A DNA stretch of 64,000 nucleotides from positions 44,854,468-44,918,467 of the forward strand of contig OU744735.1 in NCBI GenBank assembly GCA_916613615.1, written 5' to 3'. The position numbers were made by a program, and so were the translations under genes. Every line of letters starts with the position of its first letter. Position 1 is the first letter of the stretch. Origin of the DNA: Steromphala cineraria (taxonomy: Eukaryota > Mollusca > Gastropoda > Trochida > Trochidae). The notes under the pieces were generated by a model. It was given only the letters and a program-made list of their open reading frames with translations. It was not told where the DNA came from and did no database searches. This document shows positions 11,767-23,284 of this stretch, piece after piece.

Positions 11767-12122
11767 ACCTGTCTAATGTCGTGACCCAGATTGACGTGCT
11801 AGTTGTTTTGTAGTGCCATGTATCATCTCCAATAATGTTCTACCATCTAATCTATACCTGTCTAATGTCGTGACCCAGATTGACGTGCTAGTTGTTTTGT
11901 AGTGCCATGTATCATCTCCAATAATGTTCTACCATCTTATCTATACCTGTCTAATGTCGTGACCCAGATTGACGTGCTAGTTGTTTTGTAGTGCCATGTA
12001 TCATCTCCAATAATGTTCTACCATCTAACCTATACCTGTCTAATGTCGTGACCCAGATTGACGTGCTAGTTGTTTTGTAGTGCCATGTATCATCTCCAAT
12101 AATGTTCTACCACGTAGACAAC
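11767..12122. repeat. Four-copy tandem repeat, 89-bp unit
   Basis: ACCTGTCTAATGTCGTGACC starts at 11767, 11856, 11945 and 12034, an exact 89-base period with almost no differences between units. It lies in the presumed first intron. Confidence 0.9.
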
Positions 12123-13119
12123 AATTCTTTGTGATTGATCCAGCACGTTTCTTTATCCTTATTTATCAAATCATTTCTTGAATATGTTCTAAGAGTTTCT
12201 AGTAGTTTTTAAAATGGCGATTATGAAACAAGGAAGTTTATTATAGATCCACGTCATCAGTGTATCCTAGCAACATCATAACATTTGTCACTAGAAGGCG
12301 GTTTTACATGTTCTCTCTGTCACTTTCGCTGGTGCAAAATTGTATTATAATACAATATGATTACAATATCATTTAAAAGTATTAGTTTAAAATTTTTAAG
12401 TATTTGCAACATAATCGAATTATATTATTATAGAACTTAGAACTGTACTGTTTGTGGGTTTTTTTCAGAACTTCATTTTCCTTAAGCCTAACTTTGCATG
12501 GCAATAATCTAATTTGAAATCTAAAGACCTACATTAATGCCAAGTCAAAATCTATTTAAAACATTCTTAATGATTTAAATATTAGGCTCTTATTGTGTAA
12601 CGATTTTTTTCATGTTTTTCAATTGTTTGTCCACTCAAACCAGCAATCTATAACATACTGCATTGTTTTGGAAATAATTCAAAAATACAATGTTAACATA
12701 CTCTTCAAATAAAACAGTTCATATTTTGGTATAGAAAGTAAGTCAGGACCAGTGAGTGCAAAGTTATCTCCCTTACCAGGGTCCTTTTTCCTGAATACTT
12801 TTGGATAACTAAGCCTAACTTTCATCAGTCATCCATCAGTAATGTTTCGTATTTCTACACGAACTTCTTAATGCATTTTAAATTGAAATAAAAATATTCT
12901 TTTCCTTGCAATCTTGATATTAACAATGAAATTATCACTAAAATAATTGACTCAACAATTTGTTTATTATAAAGTTGAATTCAGTTAAAAGGTTCATTAT
13001 TCTTTGATAAATACCAATAGACGGGTTTACTTTAATTGAAAATAAATGCATAACATTAGAGGGTTAGACATGTTATTTAAAATATGGAGCTAAAAAGTTA
13101 GATAAGACAATGGCTTGGC

Positions 13120-13420
13120 ATATTTGTCCGGCGTGCGTCCGTCCGTCCGTCCGTCCATTACCTTTGTACACTTTCGACTTCTTCTCCAGAAACACAAGGC
13201 TCAGAGAGCTCCTTGACTAATGAGGATTATAATTTATAGCTTTGGTGACCCTGTGACATTATGTAAGGACTGAAACCTTGTCTATATACTACTATGATAG
13301 ATAAGGATGATTTAAAATAGTACATTTGGTGACTCTGTGGCCCCTACTGAGGGGGTAACCACATTCGCCACACCCTAAAGCAAAACTGATATGAGCCTGA
13401 TGAGCTACACAGCCAAAGTC
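13120..13420. repeat. GTCCGTCC dispersed molluscan repeat, fragment
   Basis: CGTCCGTCCGTCCGTCC followed by ACTTCTTCTCCAGAA and TGATGAGCTACACAGCC matches the layout of a fuller copy at 23382-23935. It is probably a non-autonomous element of a family common in bivalves; the family name is not certain. Confidence 0.6.
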
Positions 13421-14073
13421 TCTATTGTATATAATTTAGACAGTATGCACTGTAGAAGTTATTGTCGTGTATACCAAAAAGCATATACGGTATAATGAAG
13501 CATGAAAAGTCGTAATTAACTAAACTGTTACAGCTAATTGCCGTTCGGATTCAGAGGCTGAGCAACGGATTAATGAATCAACATCTAATGAGTTTATATA
13601 GAGATTAGTTTGGTTACAGCTTGCTACCGTTTGGATAGTGCGAGATTCGGATTATCGGTGGACGGATTATCGGGGTCTGACTGTACTTGAAAACAATCGT
13701 CCACATAAATGAGATAAATGTATAATATGGATTAATTTGAACTGAATATTGGTAAATAATAGATTACATACCAGGGCTTTTATTTTCTGTTTTCTTAGCA
13801 CCAAGATAGACCCAATGTAAATGTATCAGGCCTCGGTGCATGCACATGGACTGGTTCTTTTCTGTACATGCATTTTATTTAATTTTTCTATTCACTATGT
13901 ATGCTTTTGAAAAAATAGGGGAATCCTTTTTAAATCAATGTCAAATATATTTACAGTCATTATACTTTGTAAAATATCTGTTTTATAACAAAGCAAACTG
14001 AGTAAGGATTGTCTTATATTTAAATTTGTATAATAACAGATAACCTTTTGTTAACCGTTTCTATATATTTCAG

Positions 14074-14198
14074 AGTATCAGCTAGAAATGGCGGTGGAAA
14101 TAAAAGGTGGAAACAACCAGGTCGGAACTTCAAACAGCCAGTCTATAGTCCACAACAACCACACTAACAACATTTCAATCAGCATACACATGAACTGA
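14074..14198 (+). CDS. Duplicated start exon encoding a 36-residue RHIM-like peptide
   Basis: The stretch 14052-14197 is a near-exact tandem copy of 14224-14371, including the acceptor TATATTTCAG and the leader AGTATCAGCTAGAA before ATG. Its reading frame (14088-14198) carries the same Asn/Gly/Gln-rich motif with core NQVGTSN and then meets TGA where the downstream copy continues with TGC. If this exon is used instead of the next, the product is a motif-only micropeptide. If not, it is an untranslated duplication. I cannot tell which from sequence alone. Confidence 0.4.
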
Positions 14199-14259
14199 AT
14201 CCTGAAGATGACTATCTATCTCTTAACCGTTTCTATATATTTCAGAGTATCAGCTAGAA

Positions 14260-17200
14260 ATGGCGATGGAAATCAAAGGTGGTAACAACCAGGTCGGAAC
14301 TTCAAACAGCCAGTCTATAGTCCACAACAACAACACTAACAACATTTCAATCAGCATACACATGAACTGCACCGAATGTAAACAACATCAGCATCAAGAC
14401 GGAGTCCCAATCTCTCAGGAAAATGAACATCACGTGATAAACTTCCTCCAGAGAACACTTGCATCGGGTGCTCAATCAGCACAAATATCGACAGAGTCGA
14501 CCACGCAGGATGAAGCAGCTGTAAAATCTCAGATTGAACCAGCAACTCAAGCAAAGAGTAAAGTGGTCAAGAAGACAAGAGTTAAAGTAACCGGGCCCTA
14601 CCAACGGACTCGGCAGCCATCGTTTACAGCTACATCAGGTACTGTATTTATATATAACCAGACAATCTTCAGTAAAATAAAGAGTTTCATTGTTACAGTT
14701 AACATAAACTAAACTTATTCAAGAGTGGCCTTACAGCTACATCAGGTACTGTATTTATACATAACCAGATAATCTTCAGTAAAATAAAGAGTTTCATTGT
14801 TACAGTTAACATAAACGAAACTTATTCAAGAGTGGCCTTACAGCTACATCAGGTACTGTATTTATACATAACCAGACAATCTTCAGTAAAATAAAAAGTT
14901 TCATTGTTACAGTTAACATAAACGAAACTTATTCAAGAGTGGCCTTACAGCTACATCAGGTACTGTATTTATACATAACCAGACAATCTTCAGTAAAATA
15001 AAGGGTTTCATTGTTACAGTTAACATAAACGAAACTTATTCAAGTGTGGCCTTACAGCTACATCAGGTACTGTATTTATACATAACCAGACAATCTTCAG
15101 TAAAATAAAGAGTTTCATAGTTACAGTTAACATAAACGAAACTTATTCAAGTGTGGCCTTACAGCTACATCAGGTACTGTATTTATACATAACCAGACAA
15201 TCCTCAGTAAAATAAAGGGTTTCATTGTTACAGTTAACATAAACGAAACTTATTCAAATGTGACCATACAGCTACATCAGGTACTGTATTTATACATAAC
15301 CAGACAATCTTCAGTAAAATAAAGGGTTTCATTGTTACAGTTAACATAAACGAAACTTATTCAAATGTGACCATACAGCTACATCAGGTACTGTATTTAT
15401 ACATAACCAGACAATCCTCAGTAAAATAAAGGGTTTCATTGTTACAGTTAACATAAACGAAACTTATTCAAATGTGACCATACAGCTACATCAGGTACTG
15501 TATTTATACATAACCAGACAATCTTCAGTAAAATAAAGGGTTTCATTGTTACAGTTAACATAAACGAAACTTATTCAAGAGTGGCCTTACAGCTACATCA
15601 GGTACTGTATTTATACATAACCAGACAATCTTCAGTAAAATAAAGGGTTTCATTGTTACAGTTAACATAAACGAAACTTATTCAAGAGTGGGTTTACAGC
15701 TACATCAGGTACTGTATTTATACATAACCAGACAATCCTCAGTAAAATAAAGGGTTTCATTGTTACAGTTAACATAAACGAAACTTATTCAAGAGTGGCC
15801 TTACAGCTACATCAGGTACTGTATTTATACATATCCAGACAATCTTCAGTGAAATAAAGGGTTTCATTGTTACCGTTAACATAAACGAAACTTATTCAAG
15901 TGTGGCCTTACAGCTACATCAGGTACTGTATTTATACATAACCAGACAATCTTCAGTAAAATAATGAGTTCCATTGTTACCGTTCCCAGATAAACGAAAC
16001 TTATTCAAGGTACTGTTGTTATCTCCTCCACTGCAATAAAGTACAGAACAATAAATAAAGTGTTACCTTTAACACAGCCAAATTTATGTAACAATGTTAT
16101 AATTGGGATAACACTATCTTGAATAGTAAAGATTCTTGTACTTTTTCGGGCCGCATCCTGTGCGAGATTCTAACATAATATAACATTGTTACATTTGTTC
16201 ACAACCTAAATGGCATTTATCTCTAACACAGCCAACTTATTCATTGTAAACTGTACCACATGCAAGTTTGATACCCAATAATGGTTAAACTGACTGATTG
16301 TATCATTAAATATGCTGGATGAATGAAATATCTAGATTTTTTTAAAGGAAATAAAAAAACAGACATTTACTGTTGATATAGAGTCTTGATTGGAAAAAAA
16401 ACAGTAACTGTTTACATGATCTATATTGAAGATTTGTTTTTCCCTATCTAAATTTCCATATTTGTTGTCTCAATGGATGTGGATCAGTTTTCAAATTGGT
16501 AACCTATAAAACTGAAATTAACTTCTAAACACTTTCTAATGTTCACAACATCTTTAATATTTTATATCATTAATTATCTTATCTGTGTTTGTTTCAAAAT
16601 CAAACTTTATGTTTTTAAAATCACTCAGTGTCTTTATAAATTGTTTAACAATAAATTAAACTTTAAAAAAATCCTTCATAATACTTTCTTGTTCACAACA
16701 CTTTGTTTTTCCTCTGTACCAACATACTGAGTGTGGTGTGTTTCGGCTGTTACAGACAGTGTTAGAATCCTGGACTCAAATGGTCGGGTGCTGAAGCCTG
16801 GGGATGGAGTGGAGATTGGTTCATGGTTGTCTGCTGCTCTCTCTCTCTATGTAGGTGAGTCGAATACAATGACAGTGAGTGAGGGGATGAATGTTTGATG
16901 TAAACTCCATGCATTATTTTCTCTGTGACTTTTGCTTCTGGTTTAATTTGCTCTGTGAATTAAGAATACAACACTTGTCAGAGGAAATGGAATTAACACA
17001 ATTTCTGAGATGTGCAAGTATCAAGTCTCTATGTGATACATGGTCATCTCATGTTTTCTCTCTCTATGTAGGTGAGTCAAATACAATGACAGGAGCAACT
17101 CGTAATGTTAGGCATGAATGTTACATGTAAACTTTATTCCTTGTTATGAACACAGTTTCTGAGATGTGTATTATCACATCTCTATGTTATACATTGACTT

Positions 17201-20200
17201 TTACATTCCTACATTTGTAAATATGTCTCTGTTATCCCCCTTCAGTAATTAAAAACAGCATAATGATTTTACACTTATTCATATGTTTATAACCATGTTG
17301 CAGAGAGTTAAGAAACAAAGTTTGCTTTTGCATATGTTGAGGTAATAGTTTCATGTTCACAGGAGATGGATACATTGTGCGGTATCAGCAACAATCAGGA
17401 ACTGTTGTGAAGAAGAAGCTGGACCTGACAAATCCTTTCTATAAATGCACAGTAGTCAAGTAAGTTATTCTATTTCCCTTTGAATTGATAAAATCATGAA
17501 AAGGGGATTTCTTGCAATATGTATTCATCTCATTATAAAATTGTTATTTTATATATATATATTCATTGTTGTCTACATGAAATAAGATATAACTATAGAC
17601 GGAGGATGGAATATGATTTCAACCTGATTTGCCAGTAGATATATACTTCCTGTACACTCCAATTAGTTACATAAATGATCTGAAATTAAAAAAATTGGTC
17701 CAGTTCACTTTTTGTTTGGAGTTACCTTCAACCGCTTTGATGTATTTGTTATTTGATGAAATATCCTGGTTTAAGGAGAGGTTATTTCATTTCTCTCAAA
17801 ATATTTTTTTATGAAAATATTGAGTTTGAAAAGCAATCTCTCACTCAAGGATATTTATGCTCAGTCAAATAAAGTAATGCACAGATAATGAATATATCTC
17901 GATGTTCATGATCCACAGTCAGGTAATCTACCGTTTGTTATCTTGAATACCTGTGACAATTCGTTTTTAAAATTTCTCTCTCAGACAATGGAAGTATTTC
18001 ATGCAATGTTGCATTACATCCCTGTGAATTGAGTTATCAGCAATTCTAAAGATTTTCCCTGAAAATAAAAAAAGGATGCAGTTAGTTTTGGCAGAAGACT
18101 CCTGGTGCCTGACTGTGTAAAGCAATGAAGTTGCAGATATTCCTATAATAGGATATAGGATATTTAAACCTTTTGTTCTGTATAGAGGTAAGGGTATATG
18201 GTTCATAAACTTGAAAGCAACACTTATTCAATTGTCTTTTTTTAATGCCTAAACAAATTGGAAAATGTAAACATCAATTGGGATGTCACAAATTTGAATT
18301 TGAATACCTGACAATTACAAACGATCAAGGTAAGTTATTGGATATCTCACAAGGAAAACAAGCTAACATCTTTCAAGGTCTTATATATCTAAATGTTCCA
18401 TCACTTTCCATGTTTTATATGAGCCATATGAACCCTAAGGGTATTCATGAAAACACACATTCCTTGCTTATCCGTTTTCAACAACCTAAGCTTTTTCCAT
18501 TTGTGCAAATTCACTCTTGCAAAGTTTGACATATCCTAGTGACTTAAAGTGTCTCAACTTGCTCTCATTGTCATAACCGATTACAGGTTAATTAGAAAGA
18601 ACAGGGAGTAGTCAATTGCATCAATCGCAGTTAACTTAAGTGCTACTGTACTCATGCCAATTTGAATGCAAACAAATTCAATGCTTCATAATGTGCCTTT
18701 GTTTGTGTGACTAATGACTATGTTATTAATATATTAAGAAAACATTCTTCAAATCAGTTTATTATATATTGTCAGAGTATCTACAACACAGCGTTCAGGT
18801 TTAAGACTTATCTCATTCCATACTTGGCCATATATGTACTACTGCACTGAGAGTCAAATTCTGAATAAATTATTTTTAAGAAGTCCATCATTCAATATTA
18901 GATAATGGCCATGGTAATGTAATCATTACATTTTCTATATTCATTTATTTATAACTTCATATTTCATATGGTATTTTAGATTTTATTCAATCCTTCCTTC
19001 AAAAACATTCATCTGCAATTCGTTTCAAACATTTCATTTGTATTTTTCCGTTTGACTATATAAAATACTAATTTTTGAAACCAATGGTTACATATAGCAA
19101 ATATAACTAAAATATGTATACTTCTGTAAATGATAAGTGAAACAAAAAAACATGTAGAATTATCCTAATTACTTCACATTCACTCATCCATGTGTTTACA
19201 GCACTGGTAACCTGAAGGTGTATTCCCAAGAACAGCGAGTCCAGAGAGCCCTGCAACAGGTGGGACGAGATTGTCCAGTCCAGGGTGGGAGTCATCTAGA
19301 CTTTGTGTACCGGTTGTACACTGGTCTTAACTGTCAGCAGGTAGGTTGAGTAGTACAAGCCTCAGGTTGAAGTATTACAGTTGGGATAGCTCTAAGGTTT
19401 ACTCTATCTACAGCAGGTTGGGCAAGAGTGTCCAGTCCAGGTTGGGATTGATCTAGACCTTGTGTGCTGGTTGTACACTGGTCAAAACTATCAGCAGGTA
19501 GGTTGAGTAGTACAAGCCTTAGGTTGAAGTATCACAGGTGGGATAGCTCTAAGGTTTACTTTATATACAGCAGGTTGGGCGAGAGTGTCCAGTCCAGGGT
19601 GGGAGTGATCTAGACTTTGTGCGTGGTTGTACACTGGTCGAAACTATGAGCAGGTAGGTTGAGTAGTACAAGCCTCAGGTTGAAGTATCACAGGTGGGAT
19701 AGCTCTAAGGTTTACTCTATCTACAGCAGGTGGGCGAGAGTGTCCAGTCCAGGGTGGGAGTGATATAGATTTTAGGTACTCGACATAAGGACTGGACGTG
19801 CTGCAGTAGGTTGAGTTATACAAGGTTTATAGAGTATCACAGGGAGATAGTGCTGCAGTATGTTGAGTTATACAAGGTTTATAGAGTATCACAGGGAGAT
19901 AGTGTTGCGGTCTGTGTATCAGCTAAGTGGACCAATAGATCCAAGGTTTAATCCATTTTTATGTCTTTGTTCAATGTAGACAACTGTTCTACACAATAAT
20001 GTTAATGAACATGTATAACTATGTACTACAGGCTTGTGGCCTCACAGTTTAGAAATAAATTATGAACATGATACATAAATATTTAGTGCAGTTACAATCA
20101 CCAGTCTGTAGCTCCATAAATTGCTGGTTAAACTGCATTGTCATGGCCAAATCACGCAGATTTTACTTTAGAAATACATTCTATTTAGTTAACAAAGCAT

Positions 20201-21309
20201 CATTGGACTTTTGATTCATAAAGACATGCCAACTTCTGATGGCATTATTAGGATGTGCATGTTACTATTTGCTTGCAATTATGTTTAAAGTATAATCCCA
20301 CAGAGCTATTAATGAGTCGAGATCTTGAGCAATGTACCTTATATTGATAGAGGTGAGGTGAGGTGAGGTGATATGGGGTTTATCTTCCCTTTCAATAGTA
20401 TTTTACTTATTTCGCAGCTGATAGTTATTACGGGGAGAAAGCCCGCAACACTATTGTGGCGATGTCTTGCAGTGAAACCTGTGAGCAACAGCTGGAGCTA
20501 GCAAACCATGGATAGTACGCTAGCTGAAATTCAGTGTAGCATTGCAGGCAAAAATGACTGTGTGTAGAACAGTTCTCTTCTCAAACAAAGATGCCGAGCC
20601 CCTGGCGGGATTCAAACCATATATATCGATAGAGTTATAGCCTACTGTCAGTCAGGTTACATGACCAACTTCAAACCTCAAACACTGTATCAGAAGATTT
20701 AGCTAGTTCTAGTTACAGCTTGCAAGATTGAACAAATTATGTTTTCTTTACTCTATAACAATGCAGATGTTATTCTTGTCACTAATACAATGCCAATTAA
20801 TGAAATACTTTTTACAACTTTTGCAAAATATTTACACAAAGTAGTTTATTTTGTTAACTCATGTTTACAATAACATTATCATGGGGATATTGATTTTTAG
20901 ATATTGATAAATATTTATTTGTATATGTACCTTTTACTTATTTCTTATATTGTTTGTGAGATTACGGAACAGGTCGTTTTCATATGTATTGTTTATGTAT
21001 CAGCCATGTCTGATGCATGTTTAATAAACAGGTTCACAGGATCAGACATAAACAATAATGTTTTCTCATTGATTTCAATAATCCTACTTAACTGTGTCTA
21101 TATTAATTGGAGGAAGTTATACGTGTTGATTTTGTTTGTGCCTGTTATTTTTACATGTTGTTATAAGAAGTCATTTTAACTAGAGAAAAAATTTGAGTTT
21201 CAAGAGAATGGGTGCTTTTTTGTGAATGATACTGAATGTATTTCATATAACAAGTTCATTTTTACTTTGATTTCAGAGTTTGTCACTGGGATTTGAATTA
21301 TGTAAGTAA
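14260..21309 (+). CDS. RHIM-like motif plus LRAT-type domain protein (5 coding exons)
   Basis: Exons 14260-14638, 16756-16854, 17363-17459, 19202-19340 and 21277-21309 all have AG/GT borders and join in phase to 248 residues. Residues 1-45 contain GGNNQVGTSNSQSIV, resembling RHIM/HET-s-type amyloid motifs (x-Q-V-G-x-x-N). A Ser/Gln/Lys-rich linker follows to about residue 127. Residues about 128-248 match the LRAT/HRASLS (NlpC/P60) fold: LKPGDGVEIG, YVGDGYIV, RALQQVG and YTGLNCQQ. The family Cys of the NC motif is present. The His of the HWAIYVG-type block is Ala here and the His after the glycine strand is Arg, so classical thiol acyltransferase chemistry is doubtful. The stop is a TAA directly after the short last exon; an alternative last exon could exist near 21632. 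The start is chosen at the ATG after acceptor 14245. The upstream kappaB modules suggest an immune role; this is inference. Confidence 0.65.
14630..16020. repeat. Thirteen-copy 107-bp tandem repeat containing a splice donor
   Basis: CTACATCAGGTACTG occurs 13 times from 14630 to 15914 with a period of 107 bases. The first copy is the real end of coding exon 1. Each unit therefore repeats the last exon bases, the donor and about 95 bases of intron, and each also has TACAG just before CTACATCAG. Confidence 0.9.
16021..16755 (+). other. Intron 1 remainder
   Basis: AT-rich intronic sequence between the 107-bp repeat and the exon-2 acceptor GCTGTTACAG ending at 16755. A 63-codon ORF here is hydrophobic by base composition only and is not supported as a gene. 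Confidence 0.6.
16840..17130 (+). repeat. Tandem duplication of exon-2 tail and donor
   Basis: CTCTCTCTATGTAG followed by GTGAGTC at 16840-16860 recurs at about 17056-17077, followed in both places by AATACAATGACAG and a related stretch ending ATGTAAACT. Only the last few codons of exon 2 are repeated, so the second donor is probably a decoy. Confidence 0.65.
17460..19201 (+). other. Intron 3, no feature recognised
   Basis: About 1.7 kb of AT-rich sequence between donor GTAAGT (17460) and acceptor TTTACAG (19201). A 94-codon ORF at 18245-18529 has no recognisable domain and no conserved splice context, so it is not called. Confidence 0.6.
19260..19790. repeat. 157-bp tandem repeat covering the Cys-coding exon 4
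   Basis: GTCCAGTCC begins at 19273, 19430, 19587 and 19742. The first unit is the 3-prime half of coding exon 4; the next two repeat it together with acceptor-like CTACAG/TATACAG and donor CAGCAG followed by GTAGGT. The fourth is truncated. In the second and third units the codon for the family Cys reads TAT (Tyr) instead of TGT. Confidence 0.85.
19790..21276 (+). other. Intron 4 with a reverse repeat copy
   Basis: It contains two head-to-tail copies of a 60-base TGCTGCAGTATGTTGAG block (about 19797-19905), a GGTGA microsatellite (20350-20372), and at about 20425-20512 a reverse-strand copy of the dispersed repeat seen at 45-125 and 35676-35757. A tRNA-like B box (GGGATTCAAACC) lies near 20607. 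No gene seen. Confidence 0.6.
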
Positions 21310-22290
21310 ATATCACATAAAGTAATTATCACACAATATGACAGCCTCCTTTTCCTGCTAAGATAGTTTATTTCAATGTCATGTGAATGTACATAGGTCT
21401 CATAACATAACAATGAAAATGTGCAAATAGAGAAAGTATAAGTGTTGTCTATATCTTATTGAAATTAACTGAACAGTTGATAGTCCGAAATTAAGTATCA
21501 TGTTTCTGAAGACTAGATCAATAGGTCAGATACTTATTTTGCCATAAAGCTGTCTTTAGGATCTTTATAGAAATTGGATTTAACGCGAAGGTAAATGTCT
21601 TGTTTAAAGTTTGTCTATATCTCCTTTTCAGTGTAACAATGATAAGAAACAAGTAGACAGCAGACAAGACAGATTGTCCAGGACTCTCCCAAACATCACC
21701 TCCAATACAACATCCTGTCCAGAGATCATATGTCATATAGATCATCTATTCTAAGTTGGAACTCATGTGCAGCAGAAAGAAAGTTCCTCTCGGCAATCAT
21801 GTGTTAAAAATAACGTCTGAAGTCTGTGTACTCTAAATCTGTTTATGTATCATAAATTATGTTATAAATCTTTCAACAATATGAAAGGCTGATATTAGTT
21901 TTCATAAAATTCATTTTAGTTTAAAAAAAGGCCAAAACACCACAAAATCTTGAAAGTGTCTTCTCATATGGAATATGTTAATATGTTTTGAGTTAAGTAG
22001 TTATGCAAATACACTATCAAGTTTGTCTGGGATATGAACTGAAGTATATCTGTGATATTGACTAAATTCAGAGTAGTAGTATCAACTTTATTTGCAGATA
22101 CTTACAAAATGGTCATTTATATCTGGTTGTACGTATACTAATGATTAATCATATACTTCAATTCACACAAATCTGTGAAATACTCAGCGTATAGACATGA
22201 TATCAGCATGATATTCTGCATGGTTGTTATGATAACCAGCTGCTGTACTTGAGCATTTAGCTGAAACAGTAAAACCTAAATGATCGCTAT
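21310..22290 (+). other. Region downstream of the RHIM/LRAT gene; possible alternative last exon
   Basis: At 21630 the sequence TCTCCTTTTCAG is followed by about 40 open codons ending in TAA near 21754, rich in Ser/Thr/Cys. It could be an alternative 3-prime exon. It does not join in phase to the exon at 21277 using that exon's GTAAGT (the join gives an immediate TAA), so support is weak. Confidence 0.3.
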
Positions 22291-22294
22291 GGTA

Positions 22295-23110
22295 ACCAGG
22301 GAAGTAGCTCAGTAGATAGAGTGTCAGCTCTTAACCTAGGAGGCGGGGTTTGGTACTCTGTCGCTTCCTACCAACAGACGTTAAAAGATTGGAGATGTTG
22401 ATTCCTTGCTTGATGCTCTTAACCTGGGAGGCGGGGGTTTGGTACTCTGTCGCTTCCTACCAACAGACGTTAAAGATTGGAGATGTTGATTCCTTGCTTG
22501 ATGCTCTTAACCTAGGAGGCGGGGTTTGGTACTCTGTCGCTTCCTACCAACAGACGTTAAAAGATTGGAGATGTTGATTCCTTGCTTGATGCTCTTAACC
22601 TGGGAGGCAGGGTTTGATTCTCTGTCGCTTCCTACCAACAGACGTTAAAAGATTGGAGATGTTGATTCCTTGCTTGATGCTCTTAACCTGGGAGGCAGGG
22701 TCTCTGTCGCTTCCTACCAACAGACGTTAAAGATTGGAGATGTTGATTCCTTGCTTGACCCTCTTAACCTGGGAGGCGGTGTTTGGTACTCTGTCGCTTC
22801 CTTCAAACAGACATTAAAAGATTGGAGATGTTGATTCCTTGCTTGATGCTCTTAACCTGGGAGGCAGGGTTTGATTCTCTGTCGCTTCCTACCAACAGAC
22901 GTTAAAAGATTGGAGATGTTGATTCCTTGCTTGACCCTCTTAACCTGGGAGGCGGTGTTTGGTACTCTGTCGCTTCCTTCAAACAGACGTTAAAAGATTG
23001 GAGATGTTGATTCCTTGCTTGATGCTCTTAACCTGGGAGGCAGGGTTTGATTCTCTGTCGCTTCCTACCAACAGACGTTAAAAGATTGGAGATGTTGATT
23101 CCTTGCTTGA
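22295..23110. repeat. tRNA-headed satellite: nine units of about 88 bp
   Basis: It begins with GTAGCTCAGTAGATAGAGTG, an A-box-like tRNA segment. This runs into units starting CTTAACCTGGGAGGC and containing CGCTTCCTACCAACAGACG. Unit starts lie near 22330, 22418, 22506, 22593, 22682, 22763, 22851, 22939 and 23027. Open reading frames across it arise only because 88-base units stay open, and they are not genes. Confidence 0.8.
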
Positions 23111-23284
23111 CGCCAACCATTATCAAGATAGAACATGACTTGAACTGGCGCTGTCATTGCCACACAACACATTTCCAAATTATTTGTTATGATGACAATA
23201 AGAATCTATCATATATTCAACTTACTTTATAAAGATGATCATTATGATCATCAGCTGTTCTTCTCGTGCTGATCATATTATTGC

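Noticed and set aside
11767..12122. CRISPR-like array
   Set aside because: Units are identical over their whole 89 bases with no variable spacers, and the genome is eukaryotic; it is a plain tandem repeat.
22350..22577. ORFs inside the 88-base satellite
   Set aside because: They are open only because of repeat composition, with no start context or domain.
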